Shown: positions 1-6,658 of the stretch, piece by piece | How positions within the stretch are numbered: the stretch's first letter is position 1 | How the letters are laid out: each line of letters begins with the position of its first letter | NCBI GenBank assembly: GCA_028682925.1 | Contig: JAJRAG010000023.1 | Span: 1-13,276 of the forward strand | Origin: Methanomassiliicoccales archaeon | Lineage (GTDB): Archaea > Thermoplasmatota > Thermoplasmata > Methanomassiliicoccales > JACIVX01 | DNA: 13,276 nt | Direction: 5' to 3' | Made by a program: the position numbers and the translations under genes | The notes under the pieces: generated by a model | The model's database searches: none | Told to the model about the DNA's origin: nothing | Seen by the model: the letters and a program-made list of their open reading frames with translations, nothing else

Positions 1-89
1 ATGACGCATTCTATTCCGAGACGAGCTGAGAGCATCTTGCAGACCGTACTCTTTCCTGATCCAGGTGGACCGCTTATCGTGATCCTCAT
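1..89 (-). CDS. cmk: Cytidylate kinase, N-terminal fragment (runs off the left edge)
   Basis: Only the first 29 codons are in the window. They read MRITISGPPGSGKSTVCKML and onward to IECV, with a perfect Walker A P-loop (GPPGSGKST, residues 7-15) right after the first beta strand. Archaeal cytidylate kinases, which phosphorylate CMP/dCMP with ATP in the cytosol, begin this way; archaeal AdkA adenylate kinases usually carry a GVPGVG-type loop instead. Its ATG overlaps the stop of the preceding DUF106 gene by 4 bases (ATGA, 86-89), and GAGGG lies a few bases upstream. A cmk gene next to DUF106 after secY is common in archaeal ribosomal clusters. Another small P-loop NMP kinase is possible because the substrate-binding and lid regions are not visible. 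Confidence 0.75.
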   Translation of the reverse strand, partial: MRITISGPPGSGKSTVCKMLSARLGIECV

Positions 90-730
90 TTTCCCTCGGC
101 CTTGAGCGCATCCAGCCGCTTCTTGAAAGCGAAGTAGCGAAGTGTTCGCATGAGGACCTGGCCGAATGGCAAGCTGGCAAGTGAGTACAGTAGTATCCAA
201 CTCGGCATCACGTAGATGCCGTTCAGATCGCTGTTGAAGGACCAGGGAACGGAGAAGTTGGTGCTTGGTACCTGCGTCATGAATACGGCTAGCCAGGCGA
301 ATATGGGGATGACGATTATGAGCGTTATTGGCAGGATCTTCAATTGTGAGCTTGTCACAGACATCGATTTCTGAAGGATCTTTGCCTGCTGTTCTGTCAA
401 CTTCTTCATTTTGTAGGTGTTGTTCTCCATCCGAGCCTGACGAAGCTCCTTGTTGAAGGCTGCCACGATCTTCTGGCTCTTGACCTGCTCCACATAGTCG
501 ATGAAGAAATGCCTGATGACTATCGTCAGTCCAGTCATGATCATGCCGCTGAGGAAAAGACTCATGACCGGGAAGCCGCCTCCAAATCCAATCAGAGGTT
601 CAAGACCGTAGCCAACGATCATCCCAAGACCGTTACGGAGCGTCTGATCGAAGAGTATGAATATCGCTATTACGAACATGAATATCGTCGCAAGGCGGGG
701 CATGTTCGTGGATTGCGATGAGCCGGCCAA
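86..730 (-). CDS. DUF106 / EMC3-TMCO1 family membrane protein (YidC-like, Oxa1 superfamily)
   Basis: A 214-aa membrane protein with hydrophobic segments near residues 12-30, 53-74, 132-152 and 174-195. A charged, probably coiled-coil cytoplasmic stretch lies between the second and third segments (about 80-125, rich in K, E, Q and R), and the C-terminus is basic. This is the layout of archaeal DUF106 proteins, which are placed in the Oxa1/YidC/EMC3/TMCO1 insertase superfamily and are thought to help insert membrane proteins co-translationally. The start is TTG at 730, chosen because GGAGGTGA inside the end of secY lies 7 bases upstream; the next in-frame ATG (703) lacks such a site and would cut into the region before the first membrane segment. 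It follows secY by only 3 bases, which fits a role beside the translocon. The family call is by topology and context; insertase activity is inferred. Confidence 0.82.
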   Translation of the reverse strand: MAGSSQSTNMPRLATIFMFVIAIFILFDQTLRNGLGMIVGYGLEPLIGFGGGFPVMSLFLSGMIMTGLTIVIRHFFIDYVEQVKSQKIVAAFNKELRQARMENNTYKMKKLTEQQAKILQKSMSVTSSQLKILPITLIIVIPIFAWLAVFMTQVPSTNFSVPWSFNSDLNGIYVMPSWILLYSLASLPFGQVLMRTLRYFAFKKRLDALKAEGK

Positions 731-733
731 CTA

Positions 734-2305
734 TCATTCACCTCCAAAGAACTGTCTCAGTACGGGGTGCATCTCCATCATCTGCTCTTTGCCCATAGCT
801 TCGTAGAGTTGGATCATGATGCCTACGGCAAGCAACACGCCGGTGCCGCTGGCATTTCCCACAGTGCCTATCAGGTCCGCACCAGCGGCCAACGCTCCCA
901 CCATAGCACCACTCATCACGGTTACCACAGGTATATACCTTTCGAGGACCCTCTTCAAAACCCTCGGATCCCTTCTGAATCCTGGGATTTGCAGCCCGCT
1001 CGATTCTATCTGCTTTGCGACGGCCTCAGGTCCCATGTTCGTCGTCTCTATCCAGAACTTGGCGAAGATTATCGACCCGATGATCATCACGCCCATGTAT
1101 GCGAGGACATGAACCCCGACCTGGAGCGCATCATGTCCTGAAGCAAGGTATCCATACCTGTCAGGGCTCAAGATAGGCAACAGCCAGTCGCTCAAGCCTC
1201 TCGGCGAAGAAAGATACCAGGCCAGTCCTCCCGACGGATAGGTAGTACCTGGTTGATAATATCCCAACCAGGACTGGCCGCCTACTAACGGAATGCCCTT
1301 GAATGCTGGATTTCCATATAGAAGCAGTGCGAACATGCTAACATTCGCCAATACGGCTGCCATGAGTATGACTGGGATGTTGGAGGCGTAGATGAGCTTG
1401 ATTGGATATCTTCCTCTAGCTCCTCTTGCGGTCCCGTGGGCCAAAGGCAATTCGATGCGAACAGATTCTACGTAGGCGACGAAGAAGAAAATGGCTACCG
1501 TCCCAATCAATGCCACCATCGGATTGGGATTCTGCAGCAATATACGTTCATATCCTCCGCTGACCAGTCCCGATGCGGGCATGTTCTGTATTATGTAGAT
1601 CGTCTTCGGAATCGTGCCTGCTGGAGGGTTGCTCAGACTCAGTGCAGCGCTCGAGTCGTAAGCATTCCAGTTGAGCGTGCCGGTAAAGATGGCTTCCGCC
1701 ACGCCAGCCGCAATGAACAGCGAGACTCCGCTCCCGATGCCCCATTTCGATACGACCTCGTCCATCAGGAAGACGAGGTATGAGCCAGCGAACAATTGTA
1801 GTATGATGATCAATCTGGCCATGTTGAGACCGCCATCAGCGCCCAAGAAGCCCGCCATTCCGTTGACGAGTGTCTGAGAGGGCACAAGATATCCGAAGAC
1901 CTGGGGGACGGCCTCTACTATTATCATGATTATCACAAGGAACTTCTGAGTGCTCTGGTATACCGCCTTGTCTTCGTCGTTCTTGAGGTCGAGCTTTATT
2001 ATCTTCGCTCCCACGAAGAGTTGCATTATGATCGAACCTGTTACGATAGGTCCTATGCCCAGATGCATCAGAGAACCCTGCGAACCTGCCAGGATCGCTC
2101 TGTACTGAGCGAACATGTCGACCGTGTTCTTCTGGTCAAGGCCATAGATGAACACATTCGTCATCACAAAATAGAAGACGAGTATGAGGATGACCCACAT
2201 CATTTTCGTTCGAAAGTGGACATGGCCTTCCGGTCTGGAGACGGCAGGCAATCTGTCCGTCAAAGGCTTGAGTCTGTAGAGTCCGCTCTTCGGTTCGTCA
2301 GCCAT
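734..2305 (-). CDS. secY: Preprotein translocase subunit SecY (Sec61 alpha)
   Basis: The channel-forming subunit of the Sec translocon (523 aa), which threads proteins across or into the cytoplasmic membrane and docks the ribosome. About ten hydrophobic segments are visible. The two family signatures appear at residues 84-99 (GIGPIVTGSIIMQLFV) and about 180-196 (LMDEVVSKWGIGSGVSL). The cytoplasmic ribosome-docking loop is basic (HGTARGARGRYP). The C-terminus is short and ends FFGGE. At 523 aa it is longer than compact archaeal SecY such as the roughly 436-aa methanococcal protein; the extra length appears to sit in outside loops, one rich in Ser/Asn/Pro before NPNPM and one containing SSPRGLSDWLLPILSP. 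It lies 17 bases after L15, the largest gap in the window, with only a weak upstream GGGATCG. Ending the spc-type cluster with secY is standard. Confidence 0.98.
   Translation of the reverse strand: MADEPKSGLYRLKPLTDRLPAVSRPEGHVHFRTKMMWVILILVFYFVMTNVFIYGLDQKNTVDMFAQYRAILAGSQGSLMHLGIGPIVTGSIIMQLFVGAKIIKLDLKNDEDKAVYQSTQKFLVIIMIIVEAVPQVFGYLVPSQTLVNGMAGFLGADGGLNMARLIIILQLFAGSYLVFLMDEVVSKWGIGSGVSLFIAAGVAEAIFTGTLNWNAYDSSAALSLSNPPAGTIPKTIYIIQNMPASGLVSGGYERILLQNPNPMVALIGTVAIFFFVAYVESVRIELPLAHGTARGARGRYPIKLIYASNIPVILMAAVLANVSMFALLLYGNPAFKGIPLVGGQSWLGYYQPGTTYPSGGLAWYLSSPRGLSDWLLPILSPDRYGYLASGHDALQVGVHVLAYMGVMIIGSIIFAKFWIETTNMGPEAVAKQIESSGLQIPGFRRDPRVLKRVLERYIPVVTVMSGAMVGALAAGADLIGTVGNASGTGVLLAVGIMIQLYEAMGKEQMMEMHPVLRQFFGGE
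738..745 (-). promoter_or_regulatory. Shine-Dalgarno site deciding the DUF106 TTG start
   Basis: The minus strand reads GGAGGTGA here, inside the last codons of secY and running up to its stop, 7 bases before TTG at 730. It is one of the strongest sites in the window. It supports the non-ATG start and translational coupling of DUF106 to secY. Confidence 0.7.
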
Positions 2306-2322
2306 GTCGATCCCGGGCTTCT

Positions 2323-2748
2323 CTAGGGTTGTGTGATTGACCCGCCAGCCGCCTCGATCTTCTTCTTGGCGGCCTCGGAAGTCTCAGATACTGTGATGTC
2401 AAGCTTGCTTGTCACGTTCCCGGACCCGAGCAGCTTGTCGACCCCCATTTCGGAGAGGTTGACAGCGATCCTATCATCCTTTCTGACAGCGATTCCTTCC
2501 CTCACCAGTTCCTCCATCCTTTCCCGTATTTCCTTTATGTCAATGGCGATCTTGGCGTATGCGACCTTCTGAGGTCGCTTGAAACCATGTCGGCCGAAAT
2601 GGTCTGGATAGTACTTGAGCATTCTCATTACCTTGTGTTTGTGAAGTCCGGCGTTCCCATGTCCTCCCATTTTGCCAGCGCCCCTTCCACTCTTCTTCCC
2701 TCGACCATGGGTCCGGCTTCCCCTAAACTTCCTAGTTCTGCTCGGCAT
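2323..2748 (-). CDS. rpl15: 50S ribosomal protein L15 (uL15)
   Basis: A 141-aa large-subunit protein that threads a glycine/arginine-rich N-terminal arm into 23S rRNA during assembly. The arm is clear in residues 1-35 (MPSRTRKFRGSRTHGRGKKS, then GRGAGKMGGHG), followed by the archaeal HKHKVMRMLKYYPDHFGRHGF stretch around residues 37-57, shown here in two parts: HKHKVMRMLK and YYPDHFGRHGF. The globular C-terminal domain ends in the expected Gly-rich strand (AAGGSI). The start is ATG, with AGGTGA six bases upstream overlapping the L30 stop codon. The L30-L15-secY order is conserved across bacteria and archaea. Length is normal for archaeal L15 and nothing is truncated. Confidence 0.97.
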   Translation of the reverse strand: MPSRTRKFRGSRTHGRGKKSGRGAGKMGGHGNAGLHKHKVMRMLKYYPDHFGRHGFKRPQKVAYAKIAIDIKEIRERMEELVREGIAVRKDDRIAVNLSEMGVDKLLGSGNVTSKLDITVSETSEAAKKKIEAAGGSITQP

Positions 2749-2754
2749 GATTGC

Positions 2755-2760
2755 TCACCT
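2755..2760 (-). promoter_or_regulatory. Shine-Dalgarno of L15 fused to the L30 stop
   Basis: The minus strand reads TAGGTGAGCAATCATG across 2761-2746. The AG of the L30 stop TAG is also the start of the AGGTGA ribosome-binding site for L15. Confidence 0.65.
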
Positions 2761-3223
2761 ACAGCATCCTTGCTATGAGCTCGTTTATGCTCTCCGCCCT
2801 GTAACCGAGAGCACCACCATTCTGGAAAGACTTCTTGTTCCCTTCATATCCCTTCCTGGGAGGGCTCAACCTGAAGATCGGTCTGACGTCTTTCAGATCG
2901 GAATACTGGAACTCGTCCTTGACTATGACTCTAGCCAGCGATATGATCGACGTGAAGTTGGAGTTCTCCTTTACGTAAGCGTCCTCAATGGGATTGTCGC
3001 CTCGCAATCTTCCCCTGAACTTTATCATCCGTGCGAGAGTCTCGGCAGATATCTCTCCCCATGTCACGTAGTCCTTTGCCTTGTTCAACATTCCTTTGAC
3101 GATACTCGTTTGAGGGACGACGACACAATGATTTATTCTCGTAAGATTGAGGATCCGCATGGTATCCTCTATGTCTGCATTCACGCCGGCATGACCTCGC
3201 ACCCTGACCACAGCATATGCCAA
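2759..3223 (-). CDS. rpl30: 50S ribosomal protein L30 (uL30)
   Basis: The long archaeal/eukaryotic form of L30 (154 aa from the chosen start; bacterial L30 is about 60 aa). The N-terminal ferredoxin-like domain reads AYAVVRVRGHAGVN, then DTMRILNLTRINHCVVVP, as in archaeal L7/L30. The C-terminal part carries the archaeal extension with FRLSPPRKGYEGNKKSF and ends in INELIARML. I chose TTG at 3223, giving MAYAVVRVRG, because GGTGATC lies five bases upstream, the spacing used by neighbouring genes. The alternative is GTG at 3232, overlapping the S5 stop as GTGA and adding three residues. That start has only AAGGAAGG directly against it and so poor spacing. Product certain; start less so. Confidence 0.96.
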   Translation of the reverse strand: MAYAVVRVRGHAGVNADIEDTMRILNLTRINHCVVVPQTSIVKGMLNKAKDYVTWGEISAETLARMIKFRGRLRGDNPIEDAYVKENSNFTSIISLARVIVKDEFQYSDLKDVRPIFRLSPPRKGYEGNKKSFQNGGALGYRAESINELIARML

Positions 3224-3226
3224 CTG

Positions 3227-3233
3227 GATCACC
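3227..3233 (-). promoter_or_regulatory. Shine-Dalgarno of L30, containing the S5 stop
   Basis: The minus strand reads GGTGATC, and TGA within it is the S5 stop codon. The downstream TTG at 3223 sits at the same spacing as the ATGs of S17, L22, L24 and S8, so it supports TTG over the GTG at 3232. Confidence 0.55.
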
Positions 3234-3930
3234 CTTCCTTTGCGGCTGAGTTCTCAGCTTCTTCCTTGCCAATATGCTGCTCAGCGATGTGGATCATGGT
3301 CGTCCCGCTCGAAATCTTAAGACGTCTCTGCTGCTCCTCCGAGACTCTCATCTCCGAGGTCTTCTGCAGTGCGTCAAAAGTGGCCAGGGCATAGTTGACC
3401 GTCGTCTTCGTGTGTCCCCTCGCGAATCCCCAGGCATCCTTTACTCCAGCAAGAGCCAATATGCTCTTGGACACATCCCCGACCGCCAAGGAAACGCCCC
3501 TCGGAGCGGGGTTCAGGGAGACTTCGACCGAACCGACCTTGCCTATGACCTTGAATGGTAACGAGTGCTGCGTGCCACAGCCGCATTCCCAGGACCCGCA
3601 TCCTCGTTTGATTTCAATCATGTTCAGCTTGGCGTTGTCGATCGCCTTCCTGATCGACGGACCGACCTCCTTGCCCTTCGCCCGTCCCAGCCCAATGAAT
3701 CCGTCCCCGTTTCCGACCGCGACGGTGATTGCGAACTTCACCCTTCTCCCGGAGTCGGTCATCCTCTGCACCATGTTGACGTCAATCACCTCGTCCTTCA
3801 GCTCTGGCAGGAGGATGTCGACGATCTCAGGCTCTCGGAGTGGAAGCTTGGTGGCGAGAGCGGAGCTCATCGTCGTAATCTCGCCCTTCAGCACCATCTT
3901 TCCGAGCCTTGTCTTCGGAGTCCATTCCAT
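3229..3930 (-). CDS. rps5: 30S ribosomal protein S5 (uS5)
   Basis: A 233-aa small-subunit protein near the mRNA entry site, important for decoding fidelity. The double-stranded-RNA-binding S5 domain spans roughly residues 48-112, with GRRVKFAITVAVGNGDGFIG and a following GLGRAKGKEV. It is followed by the archaeal cysteine-rich insert GCGSWECGC (110-118) and the ribosomal S5 C-terminal domain (about 125-190), with PAPRGVSLAVG. The N-terminal extension (WTPKTRLGKMV) is typical of archaeal and eukaryotic S5. The ATG is 2 bases after the L18 stop, with GGAG and TAGGA upstream. The last 15 residues are acidic and Ala-rich, as is common in archaea. Confidence 0.98.
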   Translation of the reverse strand: MEWTPKTRLGKMVLKGEITTMSSALATKLPLREPEIVDILLPELKDEVIDVNMVQRMTDSGRRVKFAITVAVGNGDGFIGLGRAKGKEVGPSIRKAIDNAKLNMIEIKRGCGSWECGCGTQHSLPFKVIGKVGSVEVSLNPAPRGVSLAVGDVSKSILALAGVKDAWGFARGHTKTTVNYALATFDALQKTSEMRVSEEQQRRLKISSGTTMIHIAEQHIGKEEAENSAAKEG

Positions 3931-3932
3931 TC

Positions 3933-4433
3933 CTAATCACGCTCCATCTTACTTTTGACCATGACAAACAGCTTCTCAATTTCCTCTCCGATGTGATGAC
4001 CTCTGATCCTTTCCTCGGATGGGAGTACATCCTTTCCGTGAGGTATCTTAAGGCCGGCATCGATCATACCTTTCAAAGCGGCGAAGCATGCGGCGCCTTT
4101 TGTCGGCACCTTCAGTCCTATGTCGAGGACCGATTCACTCACTCCTGCCTTCTTCGCCCTTTTCCCAGCAAGGTAGCCAGTTAGATACGCTGCTGGGACG
4201 TTGCCAGTGGAGACATTCCATCCGATCTCCGTGAGCTCTTTCGAATGGGCCGAAGCCAAGATCTTGTCGCCGTTGGGATCGTAGTCTATGAATTGAATTG
4301 TGGTATTTCTCAAAGATATCCTCACTACCGCTCTGGGAACTCTAGATCTGAGGAGCTTGGCTCTCTGTCTGTAGTCTGTTCTGCCTTCCCTTCGCCTTCG
4401 GAAAGGCACCTTGTATCTCGGTCCCTGTGCCAT
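3933..4433 (-). CDS. rpl18: 50S ribosomal protein L18 (uL18)
   Basis: Binds 5S rRNA together with L5 in the central protuberance. The 166-aa protein has the archaeal N-terminal signature GPRYKVPFRRRREGRTDYR, then RISLRNTTIQFIDYD and the GNVPAAYLTGYLAGKRA segment, and ends with an acidic/basic helix. The start is the second of two adjacent candidates, ATG at 4433, whose A is also the last base of the L19e stop (TGATG). GGAGG about 7 bases upstream supports it. TTG at 4436 would add one Met and place the site slightly too close. The coupled stop-start implies L18 is read by ribosomes finishing L19e. Confidence 0.97.
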   Translation of the reverse strand: MAQGPRYKVPFRRRREGRTDYRQRAKLLRSRVPRAVVRISLRNTTIQFIDYDPNGDKILASAHSKELTEIGWNVSTGNVPAAYLTGYLAGKRAKKAGVSESVLDIGLKVPTKGAACFAALKGMIDAGLKIPHGKDVLPSEERIRGHHIGEEIEKLFVMVKSKMERD

Positions 4434-4888
4434 CAATTACCCTCCTTCAAATGCCCTTCGGTCTTGAGGTGGCTGACAATATGGGCCTTGCTTTTGAACA
4501 TTCCTCCCTTGGCCTTCATGTAGAAGTTCCGATAGACGGCCGGAGTGATTTTGCCCTGATCGCGTAACTCCCTAAGTGTTGATCTTATCGGACGGATGGT
4601 CTGAATCCAGCGCTTCTTCTCCGGGCTCCTTGCCCCATAAGTGCCCTTCCTGCTTCCAATGCCACGCCTTCTGCCTTTGCTCTTTTGGGCGATGTTGTAT
4701 CGTGCCCTGCCTCTCGACACGCCTTTCTTCGGAAGCGCGCGGATCGTGCCCGACTCGATCGCCGTTCGTATGTCGGCTCGAGTGATAGCGTCCGCCACGT
4801 CCTCGATCCTGTCGGGGTCGATCCAGACCCTTCCCTCACCGCATCTGAGGATCTGCGCGGCGATTCTTCTTTGACTCTTGAGATCCAT
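4433..4888 (-). CDS. rpl19e: 50S ribosomal protein L19e (eL19)
   Basis: An archaeal/eukaryotic-specific large-subunit protein (151 aa) whose helices spread over 23S rRNA near the subunit interface. It begins MDLKSQRRIAAQILRCG, the hallmark L19e opening, followed by RVWIDPDRIEDVADAITRAD. The highly basic middle (SRGRARYNIAQKSKGRRRG, about 58-76) matches the family and the C-terminus is helical and basic. The ATG lies 1 base after the L32e stop; GGACGGGATGAT directly upstream provides the ribosome-binding site. Its presence between L32e and L18 is an archaeal marker, since bacteria lack the gene. Confidence 0.98.
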   Translation of the reverse strand: MDLKSQRRIAAQILRCGEGRVWIDPDRIEDVADAITRADIRTAIESGTIRALPKKGVSRGRARYNIAQKSKGRRRGIGSRKGTYGARSPEKKRWIQTIRPIRSTLRELRDQGKITPAVYRNFYMKAKGGMFKSKAHIVSHLKTEGHLKEGN

Positions 4889-4889
4889 A

Positions 4890-5699
4890 TCATCCCGTCC
4901 TATTGAGAACTCGAATTCCCAGTTTATCCGCCCTTGCCTCGATCTCCAATCGCTTCTTGTAGCCGACGCTCCCTCCGATCCTCACGGCCTGGCGTTTCGA
5001 GTCAATGCCATCGAGCTTGGCCGGAGTATGAACCATCACCTCTTCGAACCCTGACGAGTGCAGACCTCTGACTCTCTTGGGGCCACGGTACCCTATGGAC
5101 ACAACTGGAGGACGATACTTGTAATGCCTTCTCATCTTGCTATGCATCCCCTTGGGACGCCTCCACGTGTCGCCAAGGCGCTTGAACCTGAAACCTTCCT
5201 GTCGCAGGAAATGTGGCCTCTTCCTTGACATGATATTTCGCTTCGATAGGAGGACTCTTGTATCGGAATCGAGCTCAGGTTTCAACTTGGCGATGTATCC
5301 TCCTTTTTCGATGATTTCTCCTTCTTTCGTCTCGACTTCTAGAGGTCCCTCCACGATAACCGTTTCCTCCTTCGGCGCCTCCTTCTTCTCATCTTCCTCC
5401 GAGGTAGTCTTCTCTGGCATCGGGATCTTCCTGGCCTTCCCCTCGGCCGGCGCCTCTTCTGCTTCCGCTATGTCCTCGAGGTCTCCTCTCTCTTCAATTA
5501 TCTCTATCCAGTGATCGGCGATCTTGGGTCCCACACCCTTCAACTCGTCGATGATCCTTTTCTTTTTCACATCATCATACAATGCGTCAAGTAGGTCCGA
5601 AAGGGACTCGATATCCATTTCCTTGAGTTGCTCTGCGAACTCATCTTTGTAGTACGGCAGCTCAGATATCTTCCGTATATCTCCCTTCGCTTTGTTCAT
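4890..5699 (-). CDS. rpl32e: 50S ribosomal protein L32e (eL32) with long N-terminal helix-hairpin-helix extension
   Basis: The L32e core occupies roughly residues 149-269, with KRPHFLRQEGFRFKRLGDTW, GYRGPKRVRGLHSSGF and LEIEARADKLGIRVLN. Before it comes about 148 residues that minimal L32e proteins (around 130 aa) lack. Residues 10-70 are helical with a helix-hairpin-helix motif, ELKGVGPKIADHW, around 52-64. Residues 75-113 form a Glu/Lys/Pro-rich linker, and 113-145 look like a small beta segment (VEGPLEVETKEGEIIEKGGY). Extended L32e proteins are known in halophiles and several other euryarchaeal groups, so this is a family variant rather than a unique fusion. The extension might contact rRNA or DNA through the hairpin, which is inferred. 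The ATG overlaps the L6 stop as ATGA. Confidence 0.95.
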   Translation of the reverse strand: MNKAKGDIRKISELPYYKDEFAEQLKEMDIESLSDLLDALYDDVKKKRIIDELKGVGPKIADHWIEIIEERGDLEDIAEAEEAPAEGKARKIPMPEKTTSEEDEKKEAPKEETVIVEGPLEVETKEGEIIEKGGYIAKLKPELDSDTRVLLSKRNIMSRKRPHFLRQEGFRFKRLGDTWRRPKGMHSKMRRHYKYRPPVVSIGYRGPKRVRGLHSSGFEEVMVHTPAKLDGIDSKRQAVRIGGSVGYKKRLEIEARADKLGIRVLNRTG

Positions 5700-6247
5700 G
5701 CGTTCGTCCTCCCAGGCTTCTCGACAATGTATATTCCGTCCTGGAACACTCTGGAATCAAAATTCTTTATTTTGGTGCTCCGCTCGATGTTTGCGGCCGT
5801 TTGGGATACCGCTTCGATGTCCGCTCCGGTCAGAGCTATCTCGTTGCCTTTTATTGCAATCTTCGTATCGCCGAAAATGCTAGCCTTTCGCGGTGTCCTC
5901 TCGCCCAGGAAGTTCTCAATGATGAACTTGTCACCCTTAGCATATGCCTTTATGGGGAAGTGGGAATACACTACTTTCATCTTGTACGTAAAACCGTTGG
6001 TCACTCCTTCGATCATGTTTCTAATGTGAGACGCGAACGTCCCGACCACGGCCTTGTCCTTCACTCTTGGCATTTCGCAGCTGACTATGATTCTGCCCTC
6101 TCTTTCGGAAATCTTCGCCCGGTTGTGCACGAACTCTCTAGATAGCTTCCCGTTCGGGCCAGAGACCTTGACCGTCTGGTCCATGATTTCGACCTTGACT
6201 CCGGTGGGGATGTTCACCTTCTCTTCTATCATTCCAGTCATTGTCAT
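5696..6247 (-). CDS. rpl6: 50S ribosomal protein L6 (uL6)
   Basis: A two-domain large-subunit protein next to the sarcin-ricin loop and the GTPase-associated centre (183 aa). The tandem L6 folds are visible: NIPTGVKVEIMDQTVKVSGP near the N-terminus, MIEGVTNGFTYKMKVVYSHF in the middle, then IIENFLGERTPRKASIFG and the conserved end FQDGIYIVEKPG. I chose ATG at 6247 (MTMTGMIEEK) because GAGGATGATC lies 8 bases upstream, beginning in the S8 stop codon. A TTG at 6268 would overlap S8 and add seven unconserved residues (MYIEDDQ). ATG at 6241 or 6232 is possible but less well placed. It shares 4 bases with L32e at its 3' end. Confidence 0.96.
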   Translation of the reverse strand: MTMTGMIEEKVNIPTGVKVEIMDQTVKVSGPNGKLSREFVHNRAKISEREGRIIVSCEMPRVKDKAVVGTFASHIRNMIEGVTNGFTYKMKVVYSHFPIKAYAKGDKFIIENFLGERTPRKASIFGDTKIAIKGNEIALTGADIEAVSQTAANIERSTKIKNFDSRVFQDGIYIVEKPGRTNA

Positions 6248-6257
6248 TTGATCATCC

Positions 6258-6647
6258 TCAATATACAAATGCGAGGAGTTTCCCTCCCACTCCGAGCTCC
6301 TTCGCCTTCATGTGGCTCACTACACCCTCGGTCGTTGTGAGGATGAGCAATCCAAAGTCCTGAGCGGGCAGATACCTGGCCTCGTATTTCTCAAGGTCAG
6401 TTTTCCTTACTGAGTACCTTGGCCTGATAACTCCGCAGTTGTTTATCTTCCCTTCAATCTTCACCTTGAAAAAGCCTGCTCGACCGTCTTCAATGAACTC
6501 AAATTGGTTGATGTAGCCAGATTCCTGCATGACCTTCAGCACTCTTCCTATGAGCTTGGATGAGGGCCGGATTCTGCACTCCTGCTTTCCGACGGTCGCA
6601 GCGTTCTTTATGGTCGACATGGCATCATTCAATGGGTCGCTTTGCAT
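6258..6647 (-). CDS. rps8: 30S ribosomal protein S8 (uS8)
   Basis: A primary 16S rRNA-binding protein of the small-subunit platform (129 aa). The N-terminal domain begins DPLNDAMSTIKNAATVGKQE, as in archaeal S8/S15a, followed by LIGRVLKVMQESGYINQFEF. The C-terminal domain carries PAQDFGLLILTTTEGVVSH and ends with GGKLLAFVY, the usual aromatic finish. In bacteria S8 is the translational repressor of the spc operon by binding mRNA near L5; whether that operates here cannot be told from sequence. It starts 9 bases after S14 with a strong GAGGTGA site. Confidence 0.98.
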   Translation of the reverse strand: MQSDPLNDAMSTIKNAATVGKQECRIRPSSKLIGRVLKVMQESGYINQFEFIEDGRAGFFKVKIEGKINNCGVIRPRYSVRKTDLEKYEARYLPAQDFGLLILTTTEGVVSHMKAKELGVGGKLLAFVY

Positions 6648-6651
6648 TCTT

Positions 6652-6658
6652 TCACCTC
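6652..6658 (-). promoter_or_regulatory. Shine-Dalgarno of S8 overlapping the S14 stop
   Basis: The minus strand reads TGAGGTGAAAGAATG. TGA is the S14 stop, and its GA begins the GAGGTGA ribosome-binding site of S8. Confidence 0.65.

Noticed and set aside
700..737. An ATG overlapping the secY stop (ATGATAG) as a possible start for the next gene
   Set aside because: It is in a different frame from DUF106 and stops after a few dozen codons. The TTG at 730 in the DUF106 frame has better SD spacing.
2306..2322. The 17-base gap between L15 and secY as a promoter or terminator
   Set aside because: It is too short, with no TATA-like box or T-run. It holds only a weak GGGATCG ribosome-binding site.
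2985..3272. A 95-codon minus-strand frame overlapping the S5/L30 junction in another frame
   Set aside because: It is out of frame with both S5 and L30, and its translation is an Arg-rich shadow without family resemblance.
2672..3394. A 240-codon open frame on the plus strand, opposite L30 and S5
   Set aside because: It lies antisense to two certain ribosomal-protein genes. Its translation is rich in Ser, Leu, Cys and His with no recognisable domain, as expected from reading conserved codons backwards.
3395..3958. A 187-codon plus-strand frame opposite S5
   Set aside because: Antisense shadow of the S5 gene; composition is Ser/Pro/Thr-rich with no domain.
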